From contig CADEFM010000002.1 of the NCBI GenBank assembly GCA_902826605.1, forward strand, positions 248,001 through 312,000: a stretch of DNA of 64,000 nt, in the 5' to 3' direction. Positions within the stretch are counted from its first letter, which is position 1; the number at the start of each line of letters is the position of its first letter. Below, piece after piece: positions 55,129-64,000 of this stretch. Both the position numbers and the translations under genes were made by a program. The stretch comes from an uncultured Acidobacteriota bacterium (GTDB lineage Bacteria; Acidobacteriota; Terriglobia; Bryobacterales; Bryobacteraceae). The notes under the pieces were generated by a model. The model was not told the DNA's origin and made no database searches. It saw only the letters and a program-made list of their open reading frames with translations.

Positions 55129-55491
55129 ATGCGCATATTGATAGGGATACTCGCACTGGCACTGTCCATGACTGCGGTCGGACAGGAAAAGAAAGGGCCG
55201 GGCGGCCCCCCCAAGAATCTGAAAGTGCTGCCGGCCGACGCTAATGTAATTCAAATTATGCGCGGTTTTAACACTAGCCTCGGCGTGATGTGCACCTATT
55301 GTCACGTGCAGGGCGATTTTCCCAGCGACGACAACCCCAAGAAGGACATCGGCCGCGCGATGTTGCGGATGGTTGGCGACATCAATGGGCGCTTTCCGGA
55401 TGGCAAGCAGCACGTTGGTTGCTGGACCTGCCACCGCGGCAAGGCCGCGCCTGAGATAAACCCGCCGACTCCCGAAGCCCCGAAACCCTAA
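55129..55491 (+). CDS. Exported cytochrome c of the reaction-centre subunit type
   Basis: A 120-residue exported protein starting at ATG 55129, with a signal peptide ('MRILIGILALALSMTAVGQ'). Two haem-binding motifs are visible: 'CTYCH' and 'CWTCH', plus the family's 'NLKVLP..IMRGFNTSLGVMC'. The pattern matches the reaction-centre cytochrome c subunit family found widely in non-photosynthetic acidobacteria. The partner is unknown and no other cytochrome gene is nearby. Confidence 0.85.
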   Translation: MRILIGILALALSMTAVGQEKKGPGGPPKNLKVLPADANVIQIMRGFNTSLGVMCTYCHVQGDFPSDDNPKKDIGRAMLRMVGDINGRFPDGKQHVGCWTCHRGKAAPEINPPTPEAPKP

Positions 55492-55509
55492 AATTGTCGC
55501 GCTATTTTC

Positions 55510-55540
55510 AAGCGGCTGGCGTCTATTGGGCCAGCCGCTT
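55510..55540. terminator. Strong hairpin between convergent cytochrome and smpB genes
   Basis: An 11-base perfect stem (55510-55520 with 55530-55540, AAGCGGCTGGC / GCCAGCCGCTT) and a 9-base loop sits 18 bases past the cytochrome stop and 20 bases before the smpB stop. It has no strong T-run on either side but is well placed to terminate both genes. Confidence 0.55.
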
Positions 55541-55560
55541 ATGCACGTTAACCAACGGCC

Positions 55561-56040
55561 TCAGTCTTTCGCTTTCCTGCGCATGCCCGCGCGTGCCTCG
55601 GACGTAGCCTCGCGCTCGCGCTCGGTGGCACGCTTATCGTGAAGCTTTTTGCCTTTGCCGATGGCCAGTTCAACTTTAATCAGGCCATTTTTTAAATAGA
55701 GCTTGGTGGGTACCAGTGTCAGGCCCTTTTCGCGTGTGGCTTTCTGAAAGCGCTCGATCTCCGCGCGGTGCAGCAGCAATTTGCGCCGCCGCACGGGTTC
55801 ATGGTTCATGATGTTGCCGTGCGAGTACTGGCCGATGTGCGCGTTGGAAAGCCAGGCTTCGTTCCCCAGGATTTCGCCGAACGCATCTTGCAGCTGAATC
55901 TTGCCGTCGCGAGCGGACTTCACTTCGGTGCCGGACAGGACGATCCCCGCTTCCATGTTGCCCGAAAGGTGATAGTTGTGCCTAGCCGCGCGGTTGTCGC
56001 TTAGGATCTTGATTCCGGTGCTCTTAGTTTTGGTTTCCAC
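55561..56040 (-). CDS. smpB: SsrA-binding protein SmpB
   Basis: A protein of about 159 residues, from the GTG at 56040, that binds tmRNA and rescues stalled ribosomes. The family core is clear: '[16 protein letters not shown]', '[21 protein letters not shown]', '[27 protein letters not shown]', '[29 protein letters not shown]' and a basic tail. The frame is open to a TTG at 56133, which would add 31 residues of unusual composition; the shorter form fits the family length, but neither start has a good ribosome site. The tmRNA gene is not in this window. Confidence 0.9.
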   Translation of the reverse strand: METKTKSTGIKILSDNRAARHNYHLSGNMEAGIVLSGTEVKSARDGKIQLQDAFGEILGNEAWLSNAHIGQYSHGNIMNHEPVRRRKLLLHRAEIERFQKATREKGLTLVPTKLYLKNGLIKVELAIGKGKKLHDKRATEREREATSEARAGMRRKAKD

Positions 56041-56348
56041 TGGGGGCGCGTTTGAAGGGTACTGCTCCAGTGTATTCCCTTCCAGGGGATTGCTCCAGTG
56101 AGCCGCGGGTACCCCGCCGCCCGAAGCTTGCAAACTTCAGTCAAGGCGTAACGGGGGCCCTCATGTTGTCATCAGAGCCTCATATCGATTGCTGCCATAA
56201 TGCCAAGTTGGGACGCGGGAGGAGCTTTCGGGCTCCACGCAACCCCGCTGAATGCCGTCATTATACCTAGTGACGTTATCCCGGACGTGTGGCATACTAA
56301 CGAAAGAACTGGCTCCGACGATAGTGGTAGCGGTGTGATCGTAACATA

Positions 56349-58766
56349 ATGAAGTCCAAATACTTACGGATTTTCGGCTATTCAGCCATCCTGGCCCTGC
56401 TAGTGGTAGCAGGACTAGATGGGCGGACCCGCAAGGGCGACCGTTACCTCAAAGACGGCCGCGCCCAGGAAGCCCGGGGTGAGTGGGATGCGGCGCTGGA
56501 GTTTTACGAGCAGGCGGTGGATCAGGACCCGGCGGACGTCAATTATATTCTCAATATGCGCCGTGCCCGTTTCGAGGCAGGGCAAAAGCATGTCAATGCC
56601 GGACAGAAGCTTCGCACCGAAGGCAAGCTTGAAGAGGCCCTGCAGGAATTCCAAAAGGCAATGATCGCGGATCCCTCCTCTCCGATCGCCCTTCAGGAAA
56701 TCAAACGGATTCAGGACACGCTCAGAGCGCCTCCGCCGCCCGGTCCGCAAGAAGATCGCGGGCTGACGTCGTCCGAACGATCCCGGCGGGATTCGCGTTT
56801 GAAAGTGGAATCCATGCTGGAGCCGCCCGAGCTTCAGCCCATGACTGCCTTAATACCCACCCTTAAGATGAACAATCAGCCCCCGCGTGTATTGTACGAG
56901 ACGGTGGCCAAGCTTGCGGGTGTGAATGTAGTGTTCGATGCACAGTACAACGCTGGTGGCCGGACCTACAACGTCGATCTTTCCAACGCATCCGTTGAAC
57001 AGGCGTTCGACTACCTGGCGCTGTTGTCTCGCACCTTCTGGAAACCAATTTCATCAAACACGATTTTTGTGGCGGAAGATAACGTCACGAAGCGCCGGGA
57101 CTTTGAAGACGACGTGGTCAAGGTGTTTTACGTAACCAACGCGACGACGGTGCAGGAGTTTCAGGAAATCGCCACGGCGATCCGCACCGTAGCCGAAATC
57201 CGTCGTGTATACACATATAACGCGCAGCGGGCCATGATTGTACGCGACACCGTGGATAAAGTGGCGCTTGCAGAGAAACTGGTGCACGATCTGGACAAGC
57301 CCAAGTCCGAGGTGATCGTCGACATTTTGGTCATGGAGGCCAATAGCCAGCGTACGCGCGACTTGGCCGCCACCATCGCCTCGGCCGGTACGGCGGGCAT
57401 CAATATTCCGATTAATTTCACGCCTAGCGGTGCGACCCTTACCACGGGCGGCACCGGAAGTACCACGACCACGACCGCGCCTTTCACGTTGAACCGTCTC
57501 GGCAGCCTTTCGACGAAGGATTTCTCCACAACTTTACCCGGCGGTCTGTTAAAGGCTCTGCTCACCGACTCCCGCACACGGGTCTTGAACAACCCGCAAG
57601 TACGCGCTTCCGACGGCCAGAAAGTTAGCCTGAAGATTGGCAATCGTATTCCCTACGCCACGGGCAGCTTCCAGACCAACACCGCGGCCGCGCTGGTTTC
57701 CACGCAATTCAATTACGCCGACGTTGGCGTCAATGTGGATATGACGCCGCAGGTGCACTCCGCCGATGAAGTCACGCTGCACGTGGAAGTGAGTGTTTCG
57801 AGCGTGCAGCAATATGTCGAGATCGGCAGCATTTCCCAGCCGGTGATTGGCCAGCGCGCCAACACAGCGGACATTCGCTTACGCGAGGGCGAAGTCAATA
57901 TCCTGGGTGGGCTGAGCCAGACGCAGAACAGCACTGTAGTTAACGGCATTCCGGGACTGGTGGATATTCCGATCCTGGGAAAGATCTTTTTCGGCAGCTC
58001 GAAGAATGACAACATTCGCGGTGACCTGCTGATCGCGTTGATTCCGCATATCGTTCGCACTCCGGATTACACTGCTGAGAACATGCGCGGCATCTACGCG
58101 GGCACCGATCAGGTGGTGAAGCTGAACTACGCACCGAAGCTGGCTCCCGCGGGCGCCGGGTTGGTTCCCGGTCTGAACCAAAGTCAGACGCAAGCGGCTG
58201 CTCCTGTGAATGCTATGCCTGCGGCCGCCCCCCGGGCCGTGGGCAGTGCGTTGCCTGGATTTACGGGTGCGCCGGGAATTCCTCCTGTAGCGGCGCGGGT
58301 CGCCCCGCCCTCGGCGACGCCCGCGCAGCCGATTGGCATTCCCGGAGGTACCGCACGAGTCACCTTTTCGCCGGCTGTGATTCAAGCGAACGAAGGCGCC
58401 ACGGTGACCGTCAACGTGGTCATTGAGGGTGCGGCAAATCTTGCCGCTGCCGGTCCTTTGCGTTTGAAATACGACTCCGACCAATTGCGATTGGACGACA
58501 TCACCGCCGGCGACTTGCTCTCAAGTGGCGGCGTAACTGTGAATTCCGTAAAAGACATCCGTAACGACTCTGGCGAAGCGGCCATTACCATGTCGCGCAC
58601 CGCGGGTTCCGCGGGCGTCAGCGGGTCCGGTGCGCTCGCTGTGCTGCGTTTTACTGTCACCGGCGACGGGGACACGCCCATCACGATTCCGGAACTGCGG
58701 CTGCTGAACCCGCAAGGACAACCGATCGCCGTAACTTTTGGTGAATTACCCGTAAAGATTCAATGA
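56349..58766 (+). CDS. Secretin (GspD/PilQ-type) with TPR and cohesin domains
   Basis: An 805-residue outer-membrane secretin. It has an N-terminal membrane-targeting segment, then TPR-like repeats at about 30-115 ('GRAQEARGEWDAALEFYEQAVDQDP', 'GKLEEALQEFQKAMIADP'), a STN/N-type region at about 150-240, and N1 domains. The secretin core lies at about 390-580 with 'VLNNPQVRASDGQKVSLKIGNRIPY', 'VGVNVDMTPQVHSADEVTLHVEV' and 'RTPDYT'. A cohesin domain covers about 665-805 ('FSPAVIQANEGATVTVNVVIEG', 'AVLRFTV'). The start follows an unspaced leader; its stop overlaps the next gene (ATGA). Confidence 0.9.
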   Translation: MKSKYLRIFGYSAILALLVVAGLDGRTRKGDRYLKDGRAQEARGEWDAALEFYEQAVDQDPADVNYILNMRRARFEAGQKHVNAGQKLRTEGKLEEALQEFQKAMIADPSSPIALQEIKRIQDTLRAPPPPGPQEDRGLTSSERSRRDSRLKVESMLEPPELQPMTALIPTLKMNNQPPRVLYETVAKLAGVNVVFDAQYNAGGRTYNVDLSNASVEQAFDYLALLSRTFWKPISSNTIFVAEDNVTKRRDFEDDVVKVFYVTNATTVQEFQEIATAIRTVAEIRRVYTYNAQRAMIVRDTVDKVALAEKLVHDLDKPKSEVIVDILVMEANSQRTRDLAATIASAGTAGINIPINFTPSGATLTTGGTGSTTTTTAPFTLNRLGSLSTKDFSTTLPGGLLKALLTDSRTRVLNNPQVRASDGQKVSLKIGNRIPYATGSFQTNTAAALVSTQFNYADVGVNVDMTPQVHSADEVTLHVEVSVSSVQQYVEIGSISQPVIGQRANTADIRLREGEVNILGGLSQTQNSTVVNGIPGLVDIPILGKIFFGSSKNDNIRGDLLIALIPHIVRTPDYTAENMRGIYAGTDQVVKLNYAPKLAPAGAGLVPGLNQSQTQAAAPVNAMPAAAPRAVGSALPGFTGAPGIPPVAARVAPPSATPAQPIGIPGGTARVTFSPAVIQANEGATVTVNVVIEGAANLAAAGPLRLKYDSDQLRLDDITAGDLLSSGGVTVNSVKDIRNDSGEAAITMSRTAGSAGVSGSGALAVLRFTVTGDGDTPITIPELRLLNPQGQPIAVTFGELPVKIQ

Positions 58767-59242
58767 GGCATATGGGCCCGCAGCGCCGCGCTCAACGCGG
58801 CCTGACATTGATTGAACTCATCGTCGCTTTTACGATCCTGGCGATGCTCACGTCCATGGCCGTGCCCCTGGCACGTTACAAAGTTCGCCGCGATCGCGAA
58901 CGGGAATTGGTTTACGCCTTACGCGAAATTCGGAAGGGGATCGATAACTTCAAGGATGCGTCGCTTGCTGGAAAAATTGAAGTAAAGCTCGGTACCGACG
59001 GGTACCCGGAGACATTGGAGCAACTGGTAGAAGGCGTGAAATTGTTGCAGGACGCCGAAGGCAAGAAAATTAAGTTCCTCCGGCGCATTCCAAAAGATCC
59101 CATGACCAATAGTTTTGAATGGGGCATGCGCAGTGAACAGGACGATCCAGCGTCGCAGAGTTGGGGCCGGCAGAATGTGTTCGACATTTATACCAAGAGC
59201 ACGGATAGAGCGCGCGATGGAACTCCATATTCGCAGTGGTGA
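58763..59242 (+). CDS. Type II secretion/pilus-like pseudopilin (GspG-like)
   Basis: A 159-residue pilin-like protein. The prepilin cleavage site and helix are 'RGLTLIELIVAFTILAMLTSMAVPL' (G at about residue 13 before the T-L-I-E-L). The C-terminal domain resembles GspG ('PETLEQLVEGV', 'IPKDPMTNSFEWGMRS', 'DIYTKS'). It is translationally coupled to the secretin and overlaps the next pseudopilin by 26 bases. It forms part of the extending pseudopilus. Confidence 0.9.
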   Translation: MRHMGPQRRAQRGLTLIELIVAFTILAMLTSMAVPLARYKVRRDRERELVYALREIRKGIDNFKDASLAGKIEVKLGTDGYPETLEQLVEGVKLLQDAEGKKIKFLRRIPKDPMTNSFEWGMRSEQDDPASQSWGRQNVFDIYTKSTDRARDGTPYSQW

Positions 59243-59657
59243 GCGTCTGACTGCGCGGCAGCCCGCCCGCAGAATGCGGCGCGGCTACACTTTGGTGGAG
59301 CTGATCATCGTCATGGCGATCATCTCGATCCTGCTGGCTATCGCCGTGCCCTTGTATCAGCGCTCTCTCCAGCGAACGAAGGAGAGCCTGCTGAAAAATA
59401 ACCTCTTCACCCTCCGCACAGTCATCGACGAGTACACATTCGACAAACAGAAGGCCCCGCAACGCCTGGAGGACCTGGTGGAGCAAGGCTACCTGCGCGG
59501 GATCCCCCTTGACCCCATTACCAATAGCAAGGACACCTGGCGCGTAGTGATGGAGGACGCACTGACCTCCGTCGATCAGACCCAACCTGGCATCTACGAT
59601 GTGCGCAGCGGCTCCGACCTCACGAGCATGGAGGGAACGCAGTATTCGGAATGGTGA
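59217..59657 (+). CDS. Second pseudopilin (GspG/H-like)
   Basis: A 146-residue protein from the ATG at 59217; longer readings run through the end of the previous gene and are not used. The prepilin motif is 'RRGYTLVELIIVMAIISILL' (residues 21-40). The C-terminal region is GspG-like ('PQRLEDLVEQGYLRGIPLDPITNSKDTW', 'YDVRSGSD', 'YSEW'). Both pseudopilins end in the same motif (YSQW / YSEW), which suggests origin by duplication. Confidence 0.88.
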   Translation: MELHIRSGERLTARQPARRMRRGYTLVELIIVMAIISILLAIAVPLYQRSLQRTKESLLKNNLFTLRTVIDEYTFDKQKAPQRLEDLVEQGYLRGIPLDPITNSKDTWRVVMEDALTSVDQTQPGIYDVRSGSDLTSMEGTQYSEW

Positions 59658-59738
59658 CGAAGCGGGCCACCACCCGTCAAACGTTGTCAAGAATCCAAAA
59701 ATGGACGCTCACGAACTCTTCTTTCCCCTCTGGCTTAC

Positions 59739-60179
59739 ATGGCTCCGGGCCGGATACTCGATGGACTGTCCGACGAGCAATCCGCGGAACGAGTGCCCGG
59801 TGCATCACACTCTATTGCGGAGATCGTGGCCCACCTGGTCTAGTGGCAATCCTGGTTCTTGGAACGCTGCGTCGGCAAGGCGACGCCTCCGCCGGTAAGC
59901 GCCTTATTGGGATGGCCTTCAGCCCCCGTTGGCGGCTGGGAGTCATCAAGGCAGCAGTTTATTGCGGACCTTGAGCGTGCCGTGGGAATTGGATCCGATG
60001 AGGCGGCTCGGGCTCGGAGAATTGAACCGCCTATAGAGTTTGCGCCGCTCGCGAACTATACAATTGCCGAAGCCATCACGCATGTGGCGGTTCATAACGC
60101 CCATCATCTTGGTCAGATCGTTACTCTTCGGCAGATTCTGGGTACTTGGCCACCCCCTGGCGGCAGCTGGACTTGGTGA
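59739..60179 (+). pseudogene. DinB-like gene broken by an in-frame TAG
   Basis: Read as one frame from the ATG at 59739, the sequence gives a typical DinB-like start ('GRILDGLSDEQSAERVPGASHS', 'AEIVAHLV'), then a TAG at 59841-59843 (codon 35), and then continues in the same frame with 'WQSWFLERCVGK' and the family's C-terminus 'HVAVHNAHHLGQIVTLRQILGTWPPPGG'. A single base change would restore a 146-residue protein. A short independent product starting at 59859 is possible but lacks the first helix. Confidence 0.78.
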
Positions 60180-60300
60180 ACCAAGGTCTGTGGGTGACCC
60201 GATATTTCGCATTGCGCATTTTTGATACGAGATTTTTGTAACTTCTTGGCTCCAGACGGCTCTATGTCTGATTCAGGGTGGAGTGAAGGAGATAAAGCGC

Positions 60301-63300
60301 ATGCCCATGCAGACGTCCCAAAAGAACAATCCGAAGACTCCCAAGACGCGTGAAACTAACGTCCTCCTGGAGACGCTAGTGGCTTTCAAGCGGGGGGATT
60401 TCTCCGCCAGGATGCCGGTGGATCTGATCGGCATGGACGGCAAGATCGCCGACGCTCTCAATGACGTGCTGGAACTGAACGAGAAGATGGCGAATGCGCT
60501 CGATCGCATCAGCCGTTCCGTCGGTAAAGAAGGCAAGATCGCGCAACGTGCCTCCATCGGGTCGGCCACGGGTGGATGGGCCGCCTGTATTGAATCGGTG
60601 AACAGCTTGATTGGCGATCTGGTGCAGCCCTCCACTGAGGTCGCACGCGTCATCGGCGCGGTCGCCAAGGGCGACTTGTCGCAAACCATGTCTCTGGACG
60701 TGGACGGCCGGCCACTGCGCGGAGAATTCCTGCACACTGCGCGCGTGGTGAACACGATGGTGGATCAGCTGAACTCCTTCGCGTCGGAAGCTACTCGTGT
60801 GGCTCGTGAAGTGGGTACAGAAGGCAAGCTCGGCGGCCAAGCGGTGGTGACCGGCGTGGCCGGCACGTGGAAGGATCTAACGGAGAGCGTGAACTCGATG
60901 GCGAGCAACCTCACCAATCAGGTTCGCAACATCGCGGGCGTGACCACTGCAGTGGCAAAAGGTGACTTAACCACCCGAATTACAGTGGACGCACGAGGCG
61001 AAATTCTGGAGCTGAAGAACACCATCAACACCATGGTGGATCAGCTCAGCTCCTTCGCCGCCGAAGTAACCCGTGTGGCTCGCGAAGTAGGAACGGACGG
61101 CCGGTTGGGTGGTCAGGCGGAAGTAAGGGGCGTCGCCGGTGTTTGGAAGGAATTGACGGACTCGGTCAACTCAATGGCTGGCAACCTCACCAGCCAGGTC
61201 CGTAATATAGCTGAAGTGACCACATCGGTGGCCAAGGGCGACCTTTCCACCCGAATCACGGTGGACGCACGCGGCGAGATTTTGCAGCTGAAGAACACGA
61301 TCAATACGATGGTGGACCAGCTCAGCTCCTTCGCCGCCGAAGTGACGCGTGTTGCCCGCGAAGTCGGGACGGAGGGCTTGCTCGGAGGAGAAGCCGACGT
61401 ACCCGGCGTCGCGGGTACCTGGAAGGATCTTACGGATTCGGTCAATTCCATGGCCGGCAACCTTACGTCCCAGGTTCGTAATATCGCCGAAGTGACCACC
61501 GCCGTCGCCAAGGGCGACCTATCCCGCAAGATCACCGTGACGGTGCGCGGTGAAATTCTGGAACTGAAGAACACGATCAATACGATGGTGGACCAGCTTA
61601 GCTCCTTCGCGTCCGAAGTGACGCGCGTGGCGCGCGAAGTCGGCACCGAAGGCAAGCTCGGCGGCCAGGCCAAGGTGGAAGGCGTCGCCGGTACGTGGCG
61701 CGATCTTACCGACTCCGTGAACTTCATGGCCGGTAACCTCACATCGCAGGTACGGAACATCGCACAGGTGACCACCGGCGTAGCGAAAGGTGATTTGTCG
61801 ACGAAGATTACCGTCGACGCGCGCGGTGAAATTCTGGAACTGAAGAACACCATCAACACCATGGTGGATCAGCTCAACTCCTTTGCCAGCGAGGTAACGC
61901 GCGTGGCGCGCGAAGTCGGTACCGACGGCAAGCTCGGCGGTCAGGCGCAGGTAAAGGGTGTCGGCGGCGTGTGGAAGGATCTTACCGATTCCGTGAATTC
62001 CATGGCAGGTAACTTGACCAGCCAGGTTCGTAACATCGCCGAGGTGACCACGGCGGTAGCCACCGGCGACTTGTCGCGAAAAATCACAGTGGACGTGCGC
62101 GGAGAAATCCTGGAGCTCAAGAACACCATGAACACCATGGTGGATCAGCTCAATTCCTTCGCCAGCGAAGTGACGCGCGTGGCGCGCGAAGTGGGCACCG
62201 ACGGTAAGCTCGGCGGTCAGGCGCAAGTGAAGGGTGTCGGCGGGGTGTGGAAGGATCTGACGGACTCGGTGAACTCCATGGGCGGCAACCTTACCGCACA
62301 GGTCCGTAATATCGCCGAAGTGACCACCGCTGTGGCGACTGGGGACTTATCGCGGAAGATCACGGTGGACGTGCGCGGCGAAATTCTGGAACTGAAGAAC
62401 ACCATCAACACCATGGTGGATCAGCTCAACGCGTTCGCCGGAGAAGTCACGCGGGTGGCTCGCGAGGTTGGCACGGAAGGAAAACTCGGAGGACAGGCGG
62501 AAGTGAAAGGCGTGGGCGGCGTGTGGAAGGATCTCACCGATAGCGTGAACTTCATGGCTGGAAACCTCACTTCGCAAGTTCGCAACATCGCGCAGGTGAC
62601 CACCGCCGTGGCGAAGGGCGACTTATCGACGAAGATCACCGTGGACGCGCGCGGAGAAATTCTGGAGTTGAAGAATACCGTCAACACCATGGTGGATCAG
62701 CTCAACGCGTTCGCCGGAGAAGTGACGCGGGTGGCTCGCGAGGTTGGCACCGAAGGCAAGCTCGGCGGCCAGGCCGACGTGCATGACGTTGCCGGCACCT
62801 GGAAGGATCTCACGGATAGCGTAAACTCCATGGCCAGCAACCTGACCAGCCAGGTCCGTAACATCGCCGAGGTGACCACCGCCGTGGCGAAGGGCGATCT
62901 GTCCCGTAAGATCACGGTAGACGTGCGCGGAGAAATTCTGGAGTTGAAGAACACCATCAACACGATGGTGGATCAGCTCAACGCGTTCGCCGGAGAAGTC
63001 ACCCGCGTGGCTCGCGAGGTCGGCACCGAAGGGAAGCTTGGAGGACAGGCGGAAGTGAAGGGCGTCGGCGGCGTATGGAAGGATCTCACGGATAGCGTGA
63101 ACTTCATGGCCGGAAACCTGACCTCCCAGGTGCGCAACATCGCCCAGGTGACCACCGGCGTGGCGAAGGGCGATCTTTCCACCAAAATCACCGTAGATGC
63201 CCGCGGTGAAATTCTGGAGCTGAAGAATACCGTCAACACGATGGTGGATCAGCTCAACGCATTCGCCGGAGAAGTTACGCGCGTGGCCCGCGAAGTCGGC

Positions 63301-64000
63301 ACCGAAGGGAAGCTCGGCGGCCAGGCCGACGTGCGCGGAGTAGCAGGCACATGGAAGGATTTGACGGACAGCGTCAACTACATGGCCGGCAACCTGACCA
63401 ACCAAGTCCGTAACATTGCCGGTGTGACGACGGCCGTGGCGCGCGGGGACTTAACGACCACCATCACCGTGGACGCGCGCGGAGAAATTCTGGAGCTGAA
63501 GAACACCATTAATACGATGGTGTCTCAGCTCAGCTCTTTCGCATCGGAAGTAACGCGCGTGGCTCGCGAGGTCGGAACGGAAGGCAAGCTCGGGGGCCAG
63601 GCGGAAGTGAAAGGCGTCGCGGGTACATGGAAGGATCTCACGGACAACGTGAACTTCATGGCCGGCAACCTGACCAACCAGGTCCGCAACATCGCCGAAG
63701 TCACCACCGCCGTGGCGCGCGGCGATCTCTCGCGCAAAATCACGGTGGACGTGCGCGGAGAAATTCTGGAACTGAAAATCACCATCAACACGATGGTGGA
63801 TCAGCTCAGCTCCTTCGCGTCCGAGGTAACGCGCGTGGCGCGTGAAGTCGGCACGGAGGGCAAGCTTGGCGGCCAGGCCGATGTGCGCGGCGTGGCAGGC
63901 ACGTGGAAGGATCTCACGGACAGCGTGAATTCCATGGCGGGCAACCTGACGGCACAGGTTCGTAACATCGCGCAAGTGACGACCGCCGTAGCCAACGGCA
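60301..64000 (+). CDS. Giant poly-HAMP signalling protein, 5' part (runs off window)
   Basis: At least 1233 codons from the ATG at 60301 (GAAGGAG at 60285-60291) with no stop before the edge. It starts with a short divergent HAMP-like region ('[26 protein letters not shown]'), another HAMP from about residue 100 ('[20 protein letters not shown]'), and then tandem copies of a 92-residue unit ('[51 protein letters not shown]...'). No transmembrane segment is seen, so it is cytoplasmic. This is the layout of group III (Nik1-like) hybrid histidine kinases; the kinase, receiver or other output lies beyond 64000. Confidence 0.92.
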   Translation, partial: MPMQTSQKNNPKTPKTRETNVLLETLVAFKRGDFSARMPVDLIGMDGKIADALNDVLELNEKMANALDRISRSVGKEGKIAQRASIGSATGGWAACIESVNSLIGDLVQPSTEVARVIGAVAKGDLSQTMSLDVDGRPLRGEFLHTARVVNTMVDQLNSFASEATRVAREVGTEGKLGGQAVVTGVAGTWKDLTESVNSMASNLTNQVRNIAGVTTAVAKGDLTTRITVDARGEILELKNTINTMVDQLSSFAAEVTRVAREVGTDGRLGGQAEVRGVAGVWKELTDSVNSMAGNLTSQVRNIAEVTTSVAKGDLSTRITVDARGEILQLKNTINTMVDQLSSFAAEVTRVAREVGTEGLLGGEADVPGVAGTWKDLTDSVNSMAGNLTSQVRNIAEVTTAVAKGDLSRKITVTVRGEILELKNTINTMVDQLSSFASEVTRVAREVGTEGKLGGQAKVEGVAGTWRDLTDSVNFMAGNLTSQVRNIAQVTTGVAKGDLSTKITVDARGEILELKNTINTMVDQLNSFASEVTRVAREVGTDGKLGGQAQVKGVGGVWKDLTDSVNSMAGNLTSQVRNIAEVTTAVATGDLSRKITVDVRGEILELKNTMNTMVDQLNSFASEVTRVAREVGTDGKLGGQAQVKGVGGVWKDLTDSVNSMGGNLTAQVRNIAEVTTAVATGDLSRKITVDVRGEILELKNTINTMVDQLNAFAGEVTRVAREVGTEGKLGGQAEVKGVGGVWKDLTDSVNFMAGNLTSQVRNIAQVTTAVAKGDLSTKITVDARGEILELKNTVNTMVDQLNAFAGEVTRVAREVGTEGKLGGQADVHDVAGTWKDLTDSVNSMASNLTSQVRNIAEVTTAVAKGDLSRKITVDVRGEILELKNTINTMVDQLNAFAGEVTRVAREVGTEGKLGGQAEVKGVGGVWKDLTDSVNFMAGNLTSQVRNIAQVTTGVAKGDLSTKITVDARGEILELKNTVNTMVDQLNAFAGEVTRVAREVGTEGKLGGQADVRGVAGTWKDLTDSVNYMAGNLTNQVRNIAGVTTAVARGDLTTTITVDARGEILELKNTINTMVSQLSSFASEVTRVAREVGTEGKLGGQAEVKGVAGTWKDLTDNVNFMAGNLTNQVRNIAEVTTAVARGDLSRKITVDVRGEILELKITINTMVDQLSSFASEVTRVAREVGTEGKLGGQADVRGVAGTWKDLTDSVNSMAGNLTAQVRNIAQVTTAVANG
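60883..64000 (+). repeat. Tandem 276-base HAMP-encoding repeats (11 full, 12th cut)
   Basis: Units of exactly 276 bases begin at 60883, 61159, 61435, 61711, 61987, 62263, 62539, 62815, 63091, 63367, 63643 and 63919 (last truncated). All keep the reading frame and encode 92 residues. Units carry either '[10 protein letters not shown]' or '[10 protein letters not shown]', alternating in the middle of the array. The two-unit block 62263-62814 is matched by 62815-63366 with about 7 differences in 184 residues, which suggests recent duplication. Confidence 0.93.

Noticed and set aside
56200..56260. A GGGACGC...CACGCAA stretch before the secretin that recalls a GEMM (c-di-GMP) riboswitch
   Set aside because: The required GCAAA and paired helices of the GEMM fold are not present in order.
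61113..63995. Long minus-strand frames inside the HAMP array, up to 260 residues
   Set aside because: The periodic, in-frame repeats create them; they are low-complexity mirror images of the plus-strand coding repeats with no start signals.
1..64000. CRISPR arrays, transposons, integrases and tRNA genes
   Set aside because: None seen: the only regular repeat is the coding HAMP array, with no spacers between units, and no transposase or integrase motif was found.

Overview
The window looks like core chromosome of an acidobacterium, most likely from the Solibacter/Bryobacter side of the phylum. This is an inference from gene content and style, since no 16S rRNA gene is present. The supporting signs are high G+C (about 60% by eye), many secreted proteins of acidobacterial type ending their signal peptides in A-Q-Q or A-Q, a cohesin-bearing secretin, a non-photosynthetic reaction-centre-type cytochrome c, DUF885 and DinB proteins, and a very long poly-HAMP signalling protein. 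Genes are dense on both strands. I found no transposase, integrase, CRISPR array, tRNA or rRNA gene.

Layout. 1-2.1 kb: the start of a class A penicillin-binding protein, a small membrane protein, RNase P RNA and a zinc-ribbon coiled-coil protein. 2.1-10 kb: hemQ, murJ, an M20 peptidase, a FecR-like secreted protein and a pair of secreted helical proteins. 10-18.6 kb: ispG and a long-chain polyprenyl diphosphate synthase, NADP-isocitrate dehydrogenase, larB, a YdcF protein, a DUF5060 protein and tsaB. 19.8-27.4 kb: a redox operon with a GltD-like flavoprotein fused to ferredoxin, a two-subunit 2-oxoacid:ferredoxin oxidoreductase, and a three-subunit proton-translocating transhydrogenase. 27.9-30.4 kb: fumC and an M28 peptidase. 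30.4-35.5 kb: an iscRSUA-hscBA-iscX operon without fdx, led by three evenly spaced operator-like palindromes.

37-40.6 kb: an island of lower G+C holding a 1022-residue fusion of a calcineurin-like phosphoesterase with a STAND-type P-loop NTPase. This is the best candidate in the window for an undescribed, probably anti-phage, system. 40.7-55.5 kb: a nucleotide-sugar dehydrogenase, an HD-GYP response regulator, aroA, a small histidine kinase, a soluble MgtE-N/CBS protein, a DUF885 protein, an enoyl-CoA hydratase, a parvulin, an S41 peptidase and a cytochrome c. 55.5-64 kb: smpB, a secretin with two pseudopilins, a DinB pseudogene broken by one stop codon, and the start of a signalling protein with at least eleven 92-residue HAMP repeats that runs off the right edge.

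Several blocks fit together. The Kor, GltD-like and transhydrogenase genes could link 2-oxoacid oxidation to NAD(P)H balance, with icd and fumC elsewhere in the window supplying TCA steps. The isc operon would feed the Fe-S proteins encoded here (IspG, Kor and the GltD-like protein). The secretin and pseudopilins form part of a type II secretion or type IV pilus-like machine.
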